A stretch of DNA of 64,000 nucleotides, taken from positions 270,072-334,071 of the forward strand of contig BJOX01000241.1 in assembly GCA_009731375.1 (NCBI GenBank). The letters run 5' to 3'. The position numbers and the translations under genes were made by a program. This DNA comes from Paulinella micropora (taxonomy: Eukaryota > Cercozoa > Imbricatea > Euglyphida). The notes under the pieces were generated by a model that was not told the DNA's origin, did not search any database, and was given only the letters and a program-made list of their open reading frames with translations. Shown one piece after another: positions 1-46,454 of the stretch. Position 1 is the stretch's first letter, and every line of letters begins with the position of its first letter.

Positions 1-558
<558 letters not shown>

Positions 559-1506
559 NNNNNNNNNNNNNNNNNNNNNNNNNNNNNNNNNNNNNNNNNN
601 NNNNNNNNNNNNNNNNNNNNNNNNNNNNNNNNNNNNNNNNNNNNNNNNNNNNNNNNNNNNNNNNNNNNNNNNNNNNNNNNNNNNNNNNNNNNNNNNNNNN
701 NNNNNNNNNNNNNNNNNNNNNNNNNNNNNNNNNNNNNNNNNNNNNNNNNNNNNNNNNNNNNNNNNNNNNNNNNNNNNNNNNNNNNNNNNNNNNNNNNNNN
801 NNNNNNNNNNNNNNNNNNNNNNNNNNNNNNNNNNNNNNNNNNNNNNNNNNNNNNNNNNNNNNNNNNNNNNNNNNNNNNNNNNNNNNNNNNNNNNNNNNNN
901 NNNNNNNNNNNNNNNNNNNNNNNNNNNNNNNNNNNNNNNNNNNNNNNNNNNNNNNNNNNNNNNNNNNNNNNNNNNNNNNNNNNNNNNNNNNNNNNNNNNN
1001 NNNNNNNNNNNNNNNNNNNNNNNNNNNNNNNNNNNNNNNNNNNNNNNNNNNNNNNNNNNNNNNNNNNNNNNNNNNNNNNNNNNNNNNNNNNNNNNNNNNN
1101 NNNNNNNNNNNNNNNNNNNNNNNNNNNNNNNNNNNNNNNNNNNNNNNNNNNNNNNNNNNNNNNNNNNNNNNNNNNNNNNNNNNNNNNNNNNNNNNNNNNN
1201 NNNNNNNNNNNNNNNNNNNNNNNNNNNNNNNNNNNNNNNNNNNNNNNNNNNNNNNNNNNNNNNNNNNNNNNNNNNNNNNNNNNNNNNNNNNNNNNNNNNN
1301 NNNNNNNNNNNNNNNNNNNNNNNNNNNNNNNNNNNNNNNNNNNNNNNNNNNNNNNNNNNNNNNNNNNNNNNNNNNNNNNNNNNNNNNNNNNNNNNNNNNN
1401 NNNNNNNNNNNNNNNNNNNNNNNNNNNNNNNNNNNNNNNNNNNNNNNNNNNNNNNNNNNNNNNNNNNNNNNNNNNNNNNNNNNNNNNNNNNNNNNNNNNN
1501 NNNNNN

Positions 1507-35650
<34,144 letters not shown>

Positions 35651-37773
35651 ATAGAGAGAGAGAAAGAAAGAGCAGATAGATCTGCCTGTAAGACCCAAGC
35701 AGGTTTATCTGACACACACACCCCCTTTTTTTTCTGCGTTATTTTTTTTTTTTTTTTTTTTTTGGGATTTTTTTTTTTTTTTTTTTTTTTTTCCGGGTTN
35801 NNNNNNNNNAAAATTATTTATATATTTAACCAGCATTAATGCTATATTCAAAGCTTCTGCTTAGATTTTCTTTCTTTCTTTCTTTTATTATAATAGTATA
35901 AATTTATACTGTCAGCAATAATATTAGAGATAGCCGCCGACGACGCAGTCAGACTCATATGTTAGCATATGGTTGCCGATTTGACGCTGAGTCAAAGTCA
36001 TATGTTAGCATATGTAACGAAGCAGCTACTCAGACAGTAAGTCGTACCCAGTTGTGCGGCGATTTCAGATATAACATGAACACCTAATCACTTAGTACCG
36101 GTAGTATTAATACTAATACCTCACTAGGGAGGGGCACACAGAAGATAGACTTTAATAACAATACAATAATCGAACGGAAACGGAGGTATATATTTGATTT
36201 TTGGTAATGTACAATGTGGGATTTATTAACCCTTACTCCAGACTACAAATGTAGGTCGAAAACCACATGTGTGGTTTCAAGTTGGCATATTCTTTGTGTT
36301 TTCTAAGCTATATATATACACATGTGAGTTTTAATATATAATATCAGACTGAGCACCTTAACGACCGGCTAAAACCTTTCAAAGTACCGTTGACAATTCA
36401 ATTTTCTGACCGGCCCGTTAGATTCTCCACTGCACAACGTTGTTTTTTTACGCAACTTGAACACTGTTTTCGATTTCGTTCACTCGGAAATGATTTCAAA
36501 CAATCAATTCAAAGTTTTTTTCAGATAGATCAACTATTCAAGTGCCCCTTTCCCCTCTCTATTGCATTTCCCCCCGATTTCCCGTGAACCGTAGGCTTTG
36601 AACACACGTTGCAGTGCGGTAACTTGAAATTTGTGGACAACTTAATAACTTGTATTAATAGTTTTACGTTTTCAACTGAGCGGCTGTTAATTAACAGCTG
36701 ACGTGATCAACTTGATTTATTTCCCTTTACCGTGACTGGTTAGCTTTTTAGAAAATGCTAACTTGACTATTGCTTTTTTTCTCCATATCTACGCTTTATT
36801 TCCCTAGACCGCTTTTTCCGATCCCCAGTCATGTGAAATAATATTAATAATGGCCGGTTGGTAACTGATTTCTTCGCAGGAGGCTAGTCAAGGCTTACAG
36901 GTCACGTAGTAAAACTTGAGGCGGTTGGTAAAAACTCAGTAGTAATCACACAGGTACTAAAAAAGATACTTAATGAGAGTCAATATATAATCAGTAATAC
37001 TACTGAGTGACATAATGACAATTACTAACCAATAATAGGTACTGAGGAGAAGTGGCACGGTCCGAGGCTACTTACGATTGTCCAATCATGTGTAACTATT
37101 AACACTTGAATACCAACTTGAGCCACTGATGTGGACCGAGTGGGCCCAGAATTAATATATCTGCACCCACATAGTGGGTTCACTTATTGTTCAGTCTTAC
37201 ATCTTTGTACGAAGAGTGTCTGAATTCAATTTATATATTAGATATTAATACAATGCACACGTCACTAGGCCGCCACAACCCCAAACCGCGGCGCCAAACT
37301 TGATCTTTGAATTCACCGTTACACTCAGAGTGATATGTAGAAAATAGGTAATTGCCATGGTCCTTGGGTTGGGCCGGTATGACAAATACCTTTTAATAAA
37401 TCTTACATTGCTCCCCCTATTTAGGGATAGCGGCCCCACCTACCTTATTCCGCTAAGCTCACACAGATATGCTGGTGAAATTCGTGACCCTATTCAAAAA
37501 ATTTGCGGAGTCAGCCCCCCTTACAAATATATGCACTAACTGTATATGGACTATGAACCATGTGCGCTCTAACCTCAACTGATGCGTAAAAGTCCATCCC
37601 TAGGGTGTTCTTTTGACTGACAGATTTTGAACCTTTTTCAAACTTTTCGTAAACCTCGCCAGGGAGAGCGAGTTGGAGGGTATGGTTGCAGGGACACATA
37701 GAGACAGAGAGAGAGAGAGAGACAGGGAGAAGAGAGAGGTGGGGGGCATAGATGGATGGACGGATAGATAGAT

Positions 37774-37837
<64 letters not shown>

Positions 37838-38640
37838 TGTATATAAGCGTGCCTCAGGTTGTAGCGCTTGCTCAGGGAAAGATATCTATATATTTATAAA
37901 AGGGAGAGTTTATACCCTACCTGTTTTGGACGAATTGGTAAAAAGTTTTGGACGTCCAAGGGGGCTATCCCTGTATCTATACTATACTATACTATACTAT
38001 ACTATACTATACTATACTATACTATACTATACTATACTATAATATACGACTTGGATACTGTACTGGATATTAACTTAGCTGGTATGCGGATACGCGATAG
38101 ACAAAATTCAGAATGATATCCAAGGATGTCCAAATACAGCAGGATACCCAAATTGCCACTTTGTGGCTTATTCAACCCGACTTTTCTTCCGACATGGACG
38201 ACTGACGACTGCGGGAGACACTTTTAAGTTAGTGGCACCGTTCACACGGTGTTTCAACTAGCTGACCCGGCCAGTCCATCTAATTTTTGCACTCTACTCA
38301 TAGTAGTACTTATTCTCATACTCATATACTCATACTAATATACATATTCATACACTCACTAGAAAATGCTCATCGTGTTTGCCCCAACGCGTTTGCATCG
38401 TATTTTATTATTCACATACGTACACAAATACATACACACATACACACATGCAAATACGTGTACGTATTATACGTATACGGTATACACAAGTCGACCCAAT
38501 CATGAATCAGTCACCCATCCACCCATCCACCCATCCACCCACGTGCATTACGTAGAATAAATAGGACGGACTCACTTCGTTCCTTTCATTTTTTTAAAAT
38601 CGCGAATCTAGCGCTGTAACATTCCCCTATTCATTTTCCG
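35651..38640. other. Intergenic AT-rich region
   Basis: 35700-35799 is CA, T and poly-T up to a 10-N gap. 35810-36340 is AT-rich with catatgttagcatatg repeated at 35957 and 35999. 36342-36640 is an LTR fragment (separate entry). 36641-37700 is unique AT-rich sequence with several attaat hexamers. 37750-37836 is GATA repeat, 37978-38041 an ACTAT pentamer array, 38290-38560 CATA/ACCC repeats. No coding exon recognised. Confidence 0.6.
36342..36640 (+). mobile_element. LTR fragment of the Ty3/Gypsy family seen at 50-62 kb
   Basis: Begins tatcagactgagcacctta / acgaccgg, matching the LTR starts at 56165 and 58957 (and inverted at 55628), and follows the same order (ggcccgttagattctc, ttcactcggaaatgatttca, aagttttttt) to ccgatttcccgtgaac. 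Similarity fades after about 36640. The sequence just upstream (36220-36290) also resembles 55650-55710. Confidence 0.65.
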
Positions 38641-38649
38641 AAGAAGTAC

Positions 38650-38684
<35 letters not shown>

Positions 38685-38761
38685 GCTTGCTGTTTTTGTT
38701 GCTGCTGCCGCAGCACGGCTGGGCGTTGTTGGCGATGCTGTTGTTATGACAATGACGCGGT

Positions 38762-38844
38762 GGTGTTTTGTTGTTGACAGCGATGATGAATTCAAGATAT
38801 TACAGTCAGTTTCCAGACTGATCAGCTCGATGACGACACTGGGT
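38762..38844 (+). CDS. Candidate exon of a GAF-domain gene (upstream part)
   Basis: After a TTG microsatellite and acceptor gttgacag, the frame reads SDDEFKILQSVSRLI then SSMTTL, with donor gtgtgg after CACTGG. An amphipathic helix of this kind commonly precedes GAF domains. Strand choice rests on this reading and on the exon at 39643. The first bases of the exon are uncertain. Confidence 0.4.
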
Positions 38845-39642
38845 GTGGTTGGAGGTGGGCAAAGGCCACTTTGAGTCTCCATTCAAGCTCTGTGCCAGCA
38901 GGACAAGCACCCTTTTACAGCCGGCTCAAGTACTCTCAAGCTGGGGGCTGACACTCCCAGCTGGTCTCCCGGCTCACAGAGATCCTACATCATCCTACCT
39001 ACCACGGACCGACATACACGACAGACAGACACAGACAGTCACAGACAAGACACAGACAGACCTCCACCACTATCAAGTGTTCCAAACCGGGTGCACAATG
39101 AGAGCGACTTTTTCGGCGCGACGCAGGGGGATTTGGGCGGGGTTTTTATTTGGGTTTGAAATTAAATTTCTTCAAAAGTTTGGCTGACAATAAGGCAGTG
39201 CCACTAAAAATCTTAATCTTTGCCTTTTTCTGGTACAAAAAGGCATTGGGCTTGTTTTGTAGCGGTTAGAATTTTTTTTTGTAAACCGCCAGAGCTTCAC
39301 ATGTGAGTGTTATAGCGTCAACTCGCCATAGCGTCACATGGATTTCCCCCATCGCCCATCGCGGGACTTTGGCAGCAAACATGTCTCCTCTTGTTGGGGT
39401 GGCATATTCTCGATTCGTTCGACTGTATATGTTTCGAATTCCCACCAACAGTTTGAATCTTCATTTCTTGCTGTCATTCTTGTCGAGCTGTCTGAGCACG
39501 TGATAGACTCGTGATGCTAGATTTAGCAACGAAATGAAGCTCTGTCTCATGCTCATTATCACAAAAAACATGAGAGCGTTTAGAATGAACGGAGAAAACG
39601 GAAAGTCAAACGGGTGTATGTGTGGGTGGGTGGGGTGGGGGG

Positions 39643-39794
39643 GATCTGACGGACGCAGACCTATTCGAGCAAGTGAGGAAAGTGGAAAGCCTGCAGACCA
39701 ACACCAAAACAGTTCATATCCCATTCTTGCAAGATCCTTTCGGAGCTCCGACTGTATGCGTTTTACAACTCGCTGTGCACAGGTGGTTGGTCGA
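39643..39794 (+). CDS. Candidate exon: C-terminal half of a GAF domain
   Basis: The plus frame reads DLTDADLFEQVRKVESLQTN then KTVHIPFLQDPFGAP and VCVLQLAVHR. The order DxxF, TxT, PF/PI, D-x-x-G-x-P and VLQL matches the second half of GAF domains (small-molecule or cyclic-nucleotide sensing, dimerisation). Donor gtgagt after GGTCGA, or gtggtt after CACAG. The 5' boundary is unclear (G-rich run at 39624-39643). The gene's other exons are not resolved; the stretch 39300-39500 is open on both strands and may hold another. Confidence 0.45.
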
Positions 39795-40298
39795 GTGAGT
39801 TGGAGGTTGGAAAACATTATCCCACAAAATGGGGAATATGTCATCCAAAAGTAAGGTAAAACGATAGTATGTAATCAAGGCAAACCAAATTTTACAGAAC
39901 TTATCATCTCTTCATTCATTCATTTTACCCAAATGTTGCAGAATTTATCATCTCTTTCTGTTCATTTTAAATTTTTCAAAACTTTTTCTGATATAGTGTA
40001 CGCATCTTGTGTTTTTTTTTGTTTACTTAGCGTTCTGGGTCAATAAAGAACGCTATGCCGAGTAAACGAAGGTCAGTTACCGCCTTTATTTTGCCTTCTT
40101 GTCTTCTCTGGTTGGCTTCTTGAATGGCCCAATCACGATGTGTATGTGTGTGTGTTAGAGAGAGAGAGGGGGGGGGGGGGTTGACTTCAAAAGGGGTAGG
40201 CGAGCGATTAAAAATCGAAAAGGACCAACCTATCTCTCAGACAGCGAAGAACATAAACCACAAGACAAGGAAGTGTTCGTTTGCTGTTTTCTCCCCAC

Positions 40299-40439
40299 AT
40301 GCTGCTCAGAGTTTCGATTCCGGCAAGCCCAGGGTCGGAGAGCCCGAAGGGGCTGAACACCATCTCCATCACTCCCTCGACCACCATCACCAGCACAGCG
40401 AGCTCGGCCTGGACCCTCACCGCGGAGTCGGCTACTGAG
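40299..40439 (+). CDS. Gene B exon 1
   Basis: ATG at 40299, donor gtgtgt; 47 codons ending in phase 0. Ser/Thr-rich (GSESPKGLNTISITPSTT). An alternative is an internal acceptor at cag|AGTTTC (40308), which would make this an internal exon. Confidence 0.6.
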
Positions 40440-42137
40440 GTGTGTGTGTATGTATGTATGTATGTATGAGAAGTTCCTATTCCTTAAGTACAACGAACAA
40501 TGACTTCAAGTGCTTTGATCTCAGTCATCAGTATTTGCATCTACAACCTGTGTTATGGCTCATTAGAAAGCTCTTGATGAGAGCTTTCAAATGAGCCACT
40601 ACACAAGCCGCGAAGATCAGAACCGGCTGAGAACGAAACGTTTGAAGTCATGCTCACTGTGGTTAAGTACAGGGAACTTCTCATGTATGTATGTATGTAT
40701 ATGATAGAGCATGGAGCACAGCAGCTGGAGCCACACACCTTCTCCGTCGCATTCACCTGTCAAGCTCATCTGCAAGGTGAGGCGCATTTGTCATCCATAC
40801 ATACATACATACATACTTACACACATAAATACATACGTACGTATTTACATCTTCAAGGTGAGGTGAATGTGTCACTCTACCTACCTACGTACCTACCTAC
40901 ATAATCTCTCTCTATATATATATATTCCTTTATTCATTTCACACTTTTTCAATTCTTTTCTGCTTTTTGCTTACTTACCTACCTACCTACCCTTAGGCCT
41001 CCTTGACGCCCCCCAGTGTCTGCTCCGCCTCCCTCACACCCCCTACCAATTCTTTTCTGCTTTTTGCTTACTTACCTACCTACCTACCCTTTCTTCCTCC
41101 TTGACACCCCCCAGTGTCTGCTCCGCCTCCCTCACACCCCCTACCAATGCTTTTCTGCTTTTTGCTTACTTACCTACCTACCTACCTACCTTAGGCCTCC
41201 TCCTTGACGCCCCCCAGTATCTGCTCCGCCTCCCTCACACCCCCAACCAATTCTTTTCTGCTTTTTGCTTACTTACCTCCCTACCTACCCTCAGGCTTCC
41301 TCCTTGACGCCCCCCAGTGTCTGCTCCGCCTCCCTCACCCCCTACAATTCTTCTGCTTTTTGCTTACCTACCTACCTACCCTTAGGCCTCTTATTGACGC
41401 CCCCCCAGTGTCTGCTCCGCCTCCCTCACACCCCCTACCAATTCTTTTCTGCTTTTTGCTTACTTACCTACCTACCTACCCTTTCTTCCTCCTTGACACC
41501 CCCCAGTGTCTGCTCCGCCTCCCTCACACCCCCTACCAATGCTTTTCTGCTTTTTGCTTACTTACCTACCTACCTACCTACCTTAGGCCTCCTCCTTGAC
41601 GCCCCCCAGTATCTGCTCCGCCTCCCTCACACCCCCAACCAATTCTTTTCTGCTTTTTGCTTACTTACCTCCCTACCTACCCTCAGGCTTCCTCCTTGAC
41701 GCCCCCCAGTGTCTGCTCCGCCTCCCTCACACCCCCTACCAATTCTTGTCTGCTTTTTGCTTACTTACCTACCTACCCTTTCTTCCTCCTTGACGCCGCC
41801 CAGTGTCTGCTCCGCCTCCCTCACATCCCCTACAAATTCTTTTCTGCTTTTTGCTTACTTACCTACCTACCTACCTACCCTTAGGCTTCCTCCTTGACGC
41901 CCCCCAGTGTCTGCTCCGCCTCCCTCACACCCCCTGCCAATTATTTTCTGCTTTTTGCTTACTTACCTATCTACCTACCCTTAGGCCTCCTCCTTGACGC
42001 CTCCCAGTGTCTGCTCCGCCTCCCTCACACCCCCTGCCGGGTACCTGTCCATCTATATAATCCATCTATCTATCTATTTATCTATAGTCCTTTTGCGATA
42101 TCTCATCTATCTATCTATCTATCTGTGTCTGTCCTCC

Positions 42138-42178
<41 letters not shown>

Positions 42179-42352
42179 GCCGACGGGTAAATATGTTTGC
42201 TTGTATACGTATGTGTATGTGCTCTCTGCTCCTCCCTCACGCACCCTGCCGAGTAAGTATGTATGTGTATGCATGTACGTATTTATGTATGTTGTATGCA
42301 TATATGTTATTTAGGTCATGTTCTCCGGAACAACATCGCCCCTCACCGTCAG

Positions 42353-42388
<36 letters not shown>

Positions 42389-45300
42389 TAGTAGTAGTAG
42401 CAGTAGTAGTAGTAGTAGTGTTGATGATGATATTGTCATGATGATGACGTCATCTGGTTTGTACAAACATACATACATACATGCATGTGTGNNNNNNNNN
42501 NNNNNNNNNNNNNNNNNNNNNNNNNNNNNNNNNNNNNNNNNNNNNNNNNNNNNNNNNNNNNNNNNNNNNNNNNNNNNNNNNNNNNNNNNNNNNNNNNNGC
42601 TGTTGATGATAATTATTATTTAGGCGCTCCTCTCCTTGGTTTGGTTCTCACATAACTTCATCAATAAGCTATCTATCTATCTATCCCGCCTCTTCCTCTC
42701 AAACAACATCATCAATAAGCTATCTATCTATCTAATAATTATTATTATCATCATTATGATTATTGGTGTGTCTAGGCGTCCTTCTTCTTGGTGTGGTTCT
42801 CGCATTACTTCCCGCCTCTTTCTCGGCGGACGCGCCTCCGCCAGGGATATACACGGTTATCCTCCTTCCTTCATCTTCCTTCTTTCTTCGTTCTTTCTTC
42901 TTTTTTCCTCCTTGCTTTTCAAGTTCTTCCCTCCTCTCCTTTCTTTCTTCTTTCCTCTTTCATCCTTCTTCCTTCTTCCACCCTCCTTCCTGAAGAAGAA
43001 AGGAAGGAGGAGGATAACAATGACAAGAACAGGATCCCCGGTGGAGACATACCTGGGACCTTGAGGAAGATTTGTGTTGTGTGTATGGGTGTGAGAAATG
43101 ATGTTGCTATTTCCATCGATGGATTTATCAATTGATCGATAGATGTGATGTGGTGTGATGTACTAGCTGTAGGGAGAAGGTGTTCCACACTTTAATAGAT
43201 AGATAGATGGATAGATAGGTAGATAGGTAGGTAGATAGATAGATAGATAGGTAGATAGATGTGATGTGAAGTGATGTACTAGCTGTAGGGAGGTGTTCCA
43301 CACTTTAATAGATAGATAGATGGATAGATAAATAGATAGGTTGATAGGTTGATTGTAAGGCTACAGGGGGTCACGCATGTGCTAAACGTTTCTGACAATC
43401 ATTGTTGATATTGTTGTTGATGTTGTGTATGCTGTGTGTAGGTATGAAGGCCGCAGGGGTCACGCATGTTCTGAACGTGGCTGACAATGTGGTGAACCAT
43501 TTCGAGTCCTCCTTCCGATACTGCAATCTGGTATGAATTGAAATTCATGCATAGCATATCGATATCTATATTTATATCTATATCTATATCCTATACCATT
43601 TCGAGTCCTCCTTCCGATACTGCAATCTGGTATGAATCTATCTTTCATGCATAGCATTATATCTATGTTTATATCTATATCTATACCATTTCGAGTCCTC
43701 CTTCCGATACTGCAATCTGATATGAATATATCTTTCATGCATAGCATATCTATATCTATATTTATATGCATATCTATATCTATATCTATACTATTTCGAG
43801 TCCTCCCGATACTGCAATCTGGTATGAATCTATCTTTCATGTATAGCATATCTATATCTATATTTATATCTATATCTATATCTTATACCATTTCGAGTCC
43901 TTCCGATACTGCAATCTGGTATAAATATATCTTTCATGCATAGCAATCTATATCTATATTTATATGTATATCTATATCTACATCTATACCATTTCGAGTC
44001 CTTCCGATACTGCGATCTGGTATGAATTGAAATTCACGCATAGCATATCTATATATCTATATCTATACCTATATCTGTATCTATATCTGTAATTGTATCT
44101 GTATCTACTTGTGTGTATGTATACTTATATGTATGTCTGTGCTTAGTTTGTGAAGGACTACGGCACCTCGACCGAAGTCCTGACTCGCGTCTTCTTGCAG
44201 GTAAGAGAATGTATGTATGTATGTATATAGTGTATCATCATCACCACCATCCCGCTTACAAGAGAATGTATGTATGAGTTGTTTGTTTGTTTCTTTCTTT
44301 CTCGTCGTGGTTGTTGTTGTCGCTGTTTTCTTTCCTTGTCTTTCTTTCTGTCTTTTCTTCTTTCTTTTTTCTGTTACTTTATTTTGTTCTTGTTCTTTCT
44401 TTTTTAATTTTTCCTTTCCTTCCCCCCCCCCCCTCTTTTGGGGGGGGGGGGGGGCTTTTTTTTTTTTTTTTTTTTCCCCCTNNNNNNNNNNCCCTTTTGG
44501 GGGGGGGGGGGGGCTCTTTTATTATGTCTGTATGTCCCCATGTGTGAGCAGGCGTATGACTTCGCGTACACGTGTCTGTTGGAGGACCCCAACAGCCGAC
44601 TGCTCGTGCACTGCTGGGTAGGGGAAAACAGGTCGGGTAGATAGAAAGATAGGTAGGTAGGTAGACAGATAGATTTTAGATTTAGATTAGATTAGATCAG
44701 CAACAGGCGGCTCGTGCACTGCTGGGTAGGGGAAAACAGGTCGGGTATATAAAAATATAGGTAGGTATGTAGGTCGACAGATAGGTTTAGGTTTAGATGT
44801 AGATTTAGATTAGATTAGATTAGATTAGATTAGATTAGATAGATAGATAGATCAGCAACAGGTGGCTCGTGCATTGCTGGGTAGGGGAAAGTCGGATAGA
44901 TAGATAGATAGATAGATAGATATCTAGCTAGCTAGCTAGCTAGATAGATAGATAGATATCTAGCTAGCTAGCTAGCTAGATAGATAGATAGATAGATATC
45001 TAGCTAGATAGATAGATAGATAGATTAGATTATATAGATAGATCAGCAACAGGCGGCTCGTGCACTGCTGGGTAGGGGGGAAAAATAGGTCGGAATGCTA
45101 GCTAGCTATCTATCTCTCTATATCTATATATCTATCTATCTATCTATCTATTTTTCTCATTCAAATCTGACTGTTTGAAAATTACTGCGCATGTTGTTGG
45201 AAAGCCCTTAGCTATCTCTATCTATTTTTCTCATTCAAATCTGACTGTTTGAAAATTACTGAAGATAGCTTTTCCTGAGTCACGCCAGATAGATAGATAG

Positions 45301-46419
45301 AATAGGATAGATAGATAGATAGATAGATATGTCTTCAGCTATGTTGTATCATCACAACATACATGCATGCATGCATGCATGCATACATACGTACGATACA
45401 TACACACATACATGTTTGATAGATAGATAGGTAGGTAGGTAGATAGATAGAGAGAGAGAGATGGATGGATAGATGGAAAGCAATGCGATCAAATTGCACG
45501 ATCATGCCGTTAGAACGTCGTTAGTCATCTATCTGCCAAAAAACACATACACAAAGACAAAGACATACGTGTAATCAGACATGCGCGCAACACACAACAC
45601 TGAGGAGAAAAAAAAAAGAAAGAAGGAAATAATTAATTCAAAAAAAAAAAAAAAAAAAAAAAAAAAACAAACAAAAAAAAAAAAAAAAGGNNNNNNNNNN
45701 NNNNNNNNNNNNNNNNNNNNNNNNNNNNNNNNNNNNNNNNNNNNNNNNNNNNNNNNNNNNNNNNNNNNNNNNNNNNNNNNNNNNNNNNNNNNNNNNNNNN
45801 NNNNNNNNNNNNNNNNNNNNNNNNNNNNNNNNNNNNAAAAAAAAAAAAAAAAAAAAAAAAAAAACGAACGAACGAACGAACGAAAGGTCGATGGCGGTGG
45901 TGTACTACTTTCTATCTATCTAGCTATCTTCCATATCTATCTGTCAGGTCGGTGACGGTAGTGTTGGCTCTGCTAATGCTGCTGTACCAGCTGAATCTTC
46001 GCCAGTCCTGGGAACTGGTGACACGCGGCCACGGGTCAGCCAGAGGGTGGACGAGGATGAAAGGAGAAGCAGGGGAGGAGGACGTGGATGGGGAACGAAG
46101 AGGTGGAGTGATGGCGGGAGGAAGGAGGGAGGAAAAGAGGGAGCAGTTGGTGACCTGTGGACATGGGTCACGGGGGGAGGGGGAGGAGCAGACAAATGAC
46201 GAACGAAAAGAAGAAGTAATGGCGGGAGGAGTTCCTCCTTGGGCTTGTCCCTCCCTCCCCTTTTTATTCCTCAGCTCCTCCCTCTTTCTTCCTCTTTTGC
46301 TCGCGCTCTTCTCCAACACGGCAATTTTCTTAGAAAATTACCGTTCTATTTTCGCGTAATTTTCACTCAACTTTCGGTCAGTCAACCCCCCCCCCCCAAC
46401 ACACACACACACCTCCCTC

Positions 46420-46454
<35 letters not shown>

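Noticed and set aside
39300-39500. Coding exon on either strand (plus RHSVTWISPIAHRGTL, minus GDMFAAKVPRWAMGEI)
   Set aside because: Both strands are open and neither has clear splice borders or a recognised domain; left unannotated.
42985-43064. Exon reading EEERKEEDNNDKNRIPGG between exons B5 and B6
   Set aside because: Including it would break the phase 1 junction that gives a canonical DUSP sequence (ARDIHG then MKAAGVTHV).
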